Source: Gammaproteobacteria bacterium (GTDB lineage Bacteria; Pseudomonadota; Gammaproteobacteria; Competibacterales; Competibacteraceae). From it: DNA of 64,000 nucleotides. The stretch spans positions 186,001 to 250,000 of the forward strand of contig JACKNF010000001.1 in the NCBI GenBank assembly GCA_024234995.1. The letters are read 5' to 3'. Shown piece after piece: positions 59,751-64,000 of this stretch (positions within the stretch are counted from its first letter, which is position 1; every line of letters starts with the position of its first letter). Under the pieces are notes generated by a model. It was not told where the DNA came from and did no database searches. It saw nothing but the letters and a program-made list of their open reading frames with translations. Both the position numbers and the translations under genes were made by a program.

Positions 59751-60182
59751 TTAGCGGGTGCGTGAAAACAGATCGGTTTGGCCGAAGAAGAAGGCGATTT
59801 CAGTAGTGGCAGTCTCTGGAGCATCCGAGCCATGCACAGCGTTTTGCGTGATACTCTGGGCAAAGTCAGCGCGAATTGTGCCGGGAGCCGCTTTTTGTGG
59901 ATCGGTGGCGCCCATAATTTCACGGTTTAGAGCAATGGCGTTCTCGCCTTCCAGCACTTGGACCATCACCGGTCCGGAGGTCATGTATTCCACTAACTCA
60001 GCGTAAAATGGGCGTCCTTGGTGGATTTCGTAGAAACGCCCAGCCTGATCGCGGCTCAGATGGAGCATCCTGGCGGCGACAATACGCAGACCCCGATCCT
60101 CAAAGCGGCGATAAATCTGGCCGATGACATTTTTAGCCACCGCATCGGGCTTGATAATAGACAGGGTACGTTCCACGGCCAT
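59751..60182 (-). CDS. ndk: Nucleoside diphosphate kinase
   Basis: 143 aa from ATG 60182. MAVERTLSIIKPDAVAKN is the standard start and the phospho-His117 is in NAVHGSDAPETA. It balances nucleoside triphosphates. The longer frame from 60224 is not needed. First of the packed ndk-rlmN-pilF-rodZ-hisS-yfgM-bamB-priA run; its promoter should lie in 60183-60349, the gap from hisG. Confidence 0.95.
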   Translation of the reverse strand: MAVERTLSIIKPDAVAKNVIGQIYRRFEDRGLRIVAARMLHLSRDQAGRFYEIHQGRPFYAELVEYMTSGPVMVQVLEGENAIALNREIMGATDPQKAAPGTIRADFAQSITQNAVHGSDAPETATTEIAFFFGQTDLFSRTR

Positions 60183-60349
60183 ACGGGACTCCAGCGATGA
60201 GAATGGGATTGGTTGACAAAGCAAGACTCGATGGGTATCGGGCTTGGATCAAGTTTAACGATATTTCAGTGAGACCGGCAACGCGCTTCGCAAAATCATT
60301 GCAGGGCTTGAAAAGTGAAGTTTAGCAGGAGGCTAATCGTTGTTGTCGA

Positions 60350-61222
60350 TTAGACCATTTTCCTCAGCTCATATTCGAGGATGCCTTGGGCGCCGGCCGC
60401 AGTCAGGCGGGGGATGAGGTCACGTATCTGACCGCTATCGACCACGGTTTCCAGCGCCAGCCAGTTGCGGTCGTAGAGAGGGCTAACCGTCGGCGTATGC
60501 AGGCTGGGTAGTAGATGAACGACCTGGTCAATTTGGGCCACCGGCACATTCATTTTCAACGCGACCTTGTGGCGAGCCGCCAGCGCAGCGCGGGTTAGCA
60601 GGGCGATCTGATCGATTTTGGCTTTTTTCCAGGGATCGTCCAGCGCGGCGCGGCTGGCGATCAGGCGAGTGGTGGTATGCAGTAAGTCGCAGACGATGCG
60701 CAATCCATGGGCGCGGATGGTACTGCCAGTTTCGGTGATCTCGACCGCTGCATCGACAAGACCCTCAACGACCTTGGCTTCAGTCGCACCCCAGGAAAAT
60801 TCTACGCTGGCTTTGATATCGCGTTCCGCCAGATAGCGGCGGGTGAAGCCAATGAGTTCGGTAGCGATGCGCTTACCAGCCAGGTCTTCCACTGAGTTGA
60901 TTGCGGAATCGCCACGCACGATCAGCACCCAGCGGGCCGGCTGATCGGAGCTTTTTGAGTAGCTCAGTTCAGCGATTTCTACTACATCGGCCTCGGTTTC
61001 CAGAATCCAGTCCAGCCCGGTCAGACCGGCGTCAAGCGTGCCATTGGCGACATAAGGAGCCATTTCCTGGGAACGAACCAGCGAGCAGCCAATTTCAGGA
61101 TCATTGATAGTCGGAAAATAGTTGCGGCTGTGAGGACTGATGGCCCAGCCAGCTTGGTTGAATAGTGCGATGGTGGCGCTTTCCAAACTGCCTTTGGGGA
61201 TGCCAAGTTTGAGTTGCCGCAT
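60350..61222 (-). CDS. hisG: ATP phosphoribosyltransferase (long form)
   Basis: 290 aa. LKLGIPKGSLESATIALFNQAGW at the start, then AELSYSKSSDQPARWVL and DLAGKRIATELIGFTRRYL with the phosphoribosyl loop EITETGSTIRAHGLRIV. The last 75 residues form the allosteric ACT-like domain of the long form (HKVALKMNVPVAQIDQVVHLLPSLHTPTVSPL), so no HisZ partner is needed. First step of histidine synthesis, feedback-inhibited by histidine. It stands alone; the rest of the his pathway is not nearby. Confidence 0.94.
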   Translation of the reverse strand: MRQLKLGIPKGSLESATIALFNQAGWAISPHSRNYFPTINDPEIGCSLVRSQEMAPYVANGTLDAGLTGLDWILETEADVVEIAELSYSKSSDQPARWVLIVRGDSAINSVEDLAGKRIATELIGFTRRYLAERDIKASVEFSWGATEAKVVEGLVDAAVEITETGSTIRAHGLRIVCDLLHTTTRLIASRAALDDPWKKAKIDQIALLTRAALAARHKVALKMNVPVAQIDQVVHLLPSLHTPTVSPLYDRNWLALETVVDSGQIRDLIPRLTAAGAQGILEYELRKMV

Positions 61223-61298
61223 GATGATGGATCCGGAATCGAAGTGGCGGAAAGGAATGCTAGTTTAACTGCGTGGAGCCAGCGAATAAACTTGCAAC

Positions 61299-61967
61299 AT
61301 GAAACTTCACTTTTCACATCCCTGGAATCTTAGTCCCTCTGAAGCGATTACCTTGCAGCGGGAATTGCGTGCGTATTTGATTCTTGAAGACCGGTTAGGA
61401 CCGGTGCGGCGGGTCGCTGGTGTGGATGTCGGGTTCGAGGAGAGCGGCGCCGTGACCCGTGCGGCGATCGCTGTGCTGCGTTACCCTGAACTGGATGTCC
61501 TGGAAACTGCGATTGCTCGCCGCCCCACTGAATTTCCTTATGTGCCGGGCCTGCTGTCGTTCCGTGAATTGCCAGCGGTGCTCGATGCGCTGGAGCAGTT
61601 GCAGGAATTGCCGGATCTGTTGCTGTGCGATGGGCAAGGCATCGCTCATCCACGTCGTTTGGGTATTGCCAGCCATCTTGGACTGCTGGTGAATATTCCA
61701 TCGATTGGCGTCGCCAAGACCCGTTTATATGGAACGTATGACGAACCGCCTAATCATCGCGGAGCATGGACGCCACTGCGGGCGAATGGTGAGATCCTTG
61801 GGGTGGTGTTGCGCACCCGGCCTGGTGTCAAGCCGCTGTATATCTCATCCGGCCATCGGGTCAGCCTGGAAACAGCAATTGGTTACGTAATCATGTGTTG
61901 CACCCGCTATCGTTTACCGGAAACCACCCGTCACGCTCATCGGCTGGCGTCGGGCGGGCGGAGTTAA
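61299..61967 (+). CDS. nfi: Endonuclease V (deoxyinosine 3' endonuclease)
   Basis: 222 aa. The catalytic residues fit: Asp in GVDVGFEESG, Glu in YVPGLLSFRELPA, Asp in LLLCDGQGIAHPRRLG, plus IGVAKTRLYG further on. It cuts DNA one base 3' of deoxyinosine and other deaminated bases for repair. The gene diverges from hisG (76 bases between them) and its end overlaps the convergent 350-aa gene by 4 bases. Confidence 0.93.
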   Translation: MKLHFSHPWNLSPSEAITLQRELRAYLILEDRLGPVRRVAGVDVGFEESGAVTRAAIAVLRYPELDVLETAIARRPTEFPYVPGLLSFRELPAVLDALEQLQELPDLLLCDGQGIAHPRRLGIASHLGLLVNIPSIGVAKTRLYGTYDEPPNHRGAWTPLRANGEILGVVLRTRPGVKPLYISSGHRVSLETAIGYVIMCCTRYRLPETTRHAHRLASGGRS

Positions 61968-63016
61968 GTCATGACTCGCGGTGTCAGCATCCGGCGCGCC
62001 TGATCGAAGAAATCGGGCTGCGGTAGCAGTTCGCTACTGGGAAAGCGCACGAACGCCATGGTAAAACGGCGAGCGTCCTGGCGTAGCAGGATTTCATCGA
62101 ATTCCAGGGTGTTGGTATTGTGCAGCGCATTGGATGCCATCTTGACATTCATATGATTCAGAGTGAGCACGACCCGTTCCAGATGTAAATGTTTTTCGGG
62201 TTCGCGCAACGTGGCGGCTACTTTTGCGAGATGGTTTTCAATGGTGGCGGAACTGATGCGGATACGCGCCAGCTCGGCTTCGATCGCTTGTAGTTGCTTT
62301 TCGATCGCCCCGGCATCGGGTGCTTCGGGAACCCGGAGTTCCATCAGAGGTTCTAGAGCCAGCGTGCTCGCTTTATAAAGCTGTGCCTTTTTTTGCAGCA
62401 ACTGGCGCTGTTGTTGCTCCAGTTGCTGTTTGCGGGTACGGGTCGAAACTAAGCGTTGCAGTGCAATCTCGACCAGGTAGTCGAATACCCGGTTCATAGC
62501 ATCCCGGCGGCTTTCGGCGGCATTATCGGTTGGCAAAGAGACGCGAGGATCACGGAAATTTATCACGGTTTGCGCGACATCGCGCCGCATTAGATCGCCT
62601 TGCAAGTCCATGCCAAGGATATTTTTCTCAACTCGCTCGGTCACCAGGACAGCATAGAGCGTTTGCGGGAGCGGGCCAGGATTTTGCTGCAGGTAGCTGA
62701 GCATACCTTGACTAAAGCTGATGATTTCCCGGAGTTGTTCAGGCGAGGCGAATAATGCGCGCACCCGAGGATCGGTCGTAAAACTGCGCCGGCTAAGTTC
62801 GATGGCCGGTGGGAAGGTATCGACAAACGTGACGACAAATTCGATGGCCCGCTCTACGGCATCCCGGAGTTTACGCGGGTAGTTTCTTACAGCGCGCAAG
62901 CGAGGATCGGTGCCGTCTACAACGCGCTCGATAGCCGAATGAATCAGCGCTTCGTCAAACTTGCCCGGTTTGGGGTGAGCAGGGGTGAAAATGGATTGCA
63001 GCCGGCGCAGCACCAT
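61964..63016 (-). CDS. Conserved protein of unknown function, coiled-coil rich (paralogue of 825-1853)
   Basis: 350 aa, no signal peptide or membrane helix. Residues about 25-110 and 145-205 align with the protein at 825-1853 (ALIHSAIERVVDGTDPRLRAV; TDPRVRALFASPEQLREIIS; GDLMRRDVAQTVINFRDPRVS). The middle is Gln/Arg/Leu-rich and probably coiled coil (RKQQLEQQQRQLLQKKAQL), and the C-terminal 80 residues form a second globular block. It follows opgG by 17 bases, so a link to osmoregulated glucans or the envelope is a possibility by context only. Function unknown. Confidence 0.82.
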   Translation of the reverse strand: MVLRRLQSIFTPAHPKPGKFDEALIHSAIERVVDGTDPRLRAVRNYPRKLRDAVERAIEFVVTFVDTFPPAIELSRRSFTTDPRVRALFASPEQLREIISFSQGMLSYLQQNPGPLPQTLYAVLVTERVEKNILGMDLQGDLMRRDVAQTVINFRDPRVSLPTDNAAESRRDAMNRVFDYLVEIALQRLVSTRTRKQQLEQQQRQLLQKKAQLYKASTLALEPLMELRVPEAPDAGAIEKQLQAIEAELARIRISSATIENHLAKVAATLREPEKHLHLERVVLTLNHMNVKMASNALHNTNTLEFDEILLRQDARRFTMAFVRFPSSELLPQPDFFDQARRMLTPRVMT

Positions 63017-63033
63017 GGTTTTTTAGTCTCCTC

Positions 63034-64000
63034 TCAGGTATTAGCCGGTGCCGGTGCTGGTGACCATTGATACAACCAGGTTTCGCTGAGCGCACCCTCC
63101 GCATCGCGCAAATAGCAGCGCAGATCTACGGGCTCGCTGCCGCTGGCGACGAGATCAAAATGACAGCGCCACAGCGGCGTTTCCAGAATAGGCCGGGTCG
63201 CCGCATCACGAATTTCGCCGCGTGAGGCGGAAACGACGGCTTCCACCTTGGCGTTCTGATTTAGATGGCCGAGCCGGCCGCCCGTGAAGTCGATCACGAA
63301 CTTGCGCATTGGCACAGTTTTCTTCTGGCCTGGGATGCCGCCTACACCCAGACGGGTAGCGGCAACCTGGGCAACTAGCGGCTGGTATGGGGGGTGCGCG
63401 CCCCAGTACATCTGGTAGTTAAAGCGCATCTCCTGGCCTGGTTGCACCGGTTGGGCTGGGTTCCAGAAGGCGACAATGTTGTCGAATGTCTCATCGGAGG
63501 TGGGAATTTCAATGAGCTGCACCGCGCCTTGACCCCAGTCGCCTAAGGGTTCTATCCATAGAGAAGGCCGCTTGTGGTAGGCGGCGCCATCATCTTGATA
63601 ATTGGCGAAATCACGGTCACGTTGCAGCAGGCCAAAGCCACGCGGGTTATTGTCCAAGAAGGAATTGACCCGGATATAGTGAGGATTCATCAGCGGCCGC
63701 CAGATCCATTCACCCGCGTGGGTCCACAACGCCAATCCATCCGAGTCGTGAATTTCCGGGCGGAAGTCATCAGAGACCCGCCGGTCGTTTTCGCCGTACT
63801 GGAACATCGAGGTCATCGGCGCAATACCCAATCGTTCAATAGCGCGACGGGGGAACAAATGGGTTTCGACCTTCATGACGGTCGTGTCGCCTGGAGTGAC
63901 GACGAAGGTGTAGGCGCCGGTAATGCTGGGGCTGTCCAGCAAAGTGTGGATCGTGAGCGCTTGGGCATCCGCTGCCGGTTTCTCAAGCCAGAAGCTGCGG
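63034..64000 (-). CDS. opgG: Glucan biosynthesis protein G (partial, N-terminus outside window)
   Basis: The frame is open to the window edge; 321 codons are visible of about 500-530 usual. Readable blocks include GAYTFVVTPGDTTVMKVETHLFPR, RLGIAPMTSMFQYGENDRR, DSDGLALWTHAGEWIWRPLMNP, FGLLQRDRDFANYQDDGAAYHKRPSLWIEPLGDWGQGAV and RFNYQMYWGAHPP, all of the OpgG/MdoG periplasmic family that builds osmoregulated periplasmic glucans. The start and signal peptide lie beyond 64000. A GTG/TTG at about 63942 is internal, not the true start. The paralogue gene follows on the same strand 17 bases downstream; opgH is not on that side. Confidence 0.93.
   Translation of the reverse strand, partial: RSFWLEKPAADAQALTIHTLLDSPSITGAYTFVVTPGDTTVMKVETHLFPRRAIERLGIAPMTSMFQYGENDRRVSDDFRPEIHDSDGLALWTHAGEWIWRPLMNPHYIRVNSFLDNNPRGFGLLQRDRDFANYQDDGAAYHKRPSLWIEPLGDWGQGAVQLIEIPTSDETFDNIVAFWNPAQPVQPGQEMRFNYQMYWGAHPPYQPLVAQVAATRLGVGGIPGQKKTVPMRKFVIDFTGGRLGHLNQNAKVEAVVSASRGEIRDAATRPILETPLWRCHFDLVASGSEPVDLRCYLRDAEGALSETWLYQWSPAPAPANT

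Noticed and set aside
60333..60352. Terminator hairpin at the hisG stop (ctaatcg/cgattag)
   Set aside because: 7-bp stem is clear but no T-run follows on the minus strand, so a rho-independent terminator is not supported.
1..64000. tRNA, rRNA or riboswitch genes
   Set aside because: I scanned gene-free gaps of more than 70 bases for tRNA T-loop signatures and for known riboswitch cores and found none that I can support.

Overview
The window reads as the chromosome of a Gram-negative gammaproteobacterium. It carries LPS and outer-membrane genes (lpxH, bamB, opgG, a heptosyltransferase-type enzyme), type II secretion genes, type IV pilus pilF/pilW, rodZ, a gammaproteobacterial-style hisS-yfgM-bamB block, yciK beside rluB, and a chemotaxis operon. 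Gene content suggests an environmental lineage, possibly near Competibacteraceae/Chromatiales, but the species cannot be fixed from sequence alone. No rRNA, tRNA or CRISPR was found.

Layout. 1-2.5 kb: a decayed DUF3782-type gene, then an HNH nuclease followed by a protein of unknown function. 2.9-5.8 kb: the three-gene proton-translocating transhydrogenase operon pntAA-pntAB-pntB, whose middle gene carries a 1-base frameshift, closed by a strong terminator. 5.9-7.7 kb: a lipid-anchored-type alpha/beta hydrolase broken by one TGA, coupled to a GT9 glycosyltransferase. 8.1-12.7 kb: scpA-scpB-rluB, then yciK, a squalene-synthase-like protein that lacks its catalytic Asp motifs, a 59-aa protein and a DUF4124 protein.

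12.8-24.6 kb: a chemotaxis block. A sigma-28 type promoter precedes an EF-hand-like protein. Next is a membrane chemoreceptor split by a 1125-bp insertion sequence with a 5-bp target duplication, then STAS protein-cheY-cheA-cheW-cheR-cheD-cheB and a soluble receptor-like protein. 24.8-31.2 kb: a membrane protein, a CarH/LitR-type B12-binding MerR regulator with its probable operator, prfC, a fused CoA-transferase and a thioesterase. 31.3-37.2 kb: gspC-D-E-F without the pseudopilin genes.

37.3-64 kb is almost entirely minus strand. It holds iscR-iscS-PNPOx (no iscU) with a probable IscR site, ppiA-ppiB-lpxH-DUF1249, a YbaK-HDOD fusion, argS-ftsN-like (without a SPOR domain), a cNMP/CBS/DUF294 protein and yjcH-actP. 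A long tightly packed run follows: ndk-rlmN-pilF-rodZ-hisS-yfgM-bamB-priA. The window closes with hisG, endonuclease V (plus strand), and opgG followed by a paralogue of the unknown protein at 825-1853.

Main points for a second look: the IS-split chemoreceptor whose signalling tip is also scrambled by two compensating indels; the vitamin-B12 photoreceptor-like regulator with operator; the catalytically dead squalene-synthase-like protein; the pair of paralogous unknown proteins at opposite ends of the window; and several single-base lesions that may be either real decay or sequence errors.
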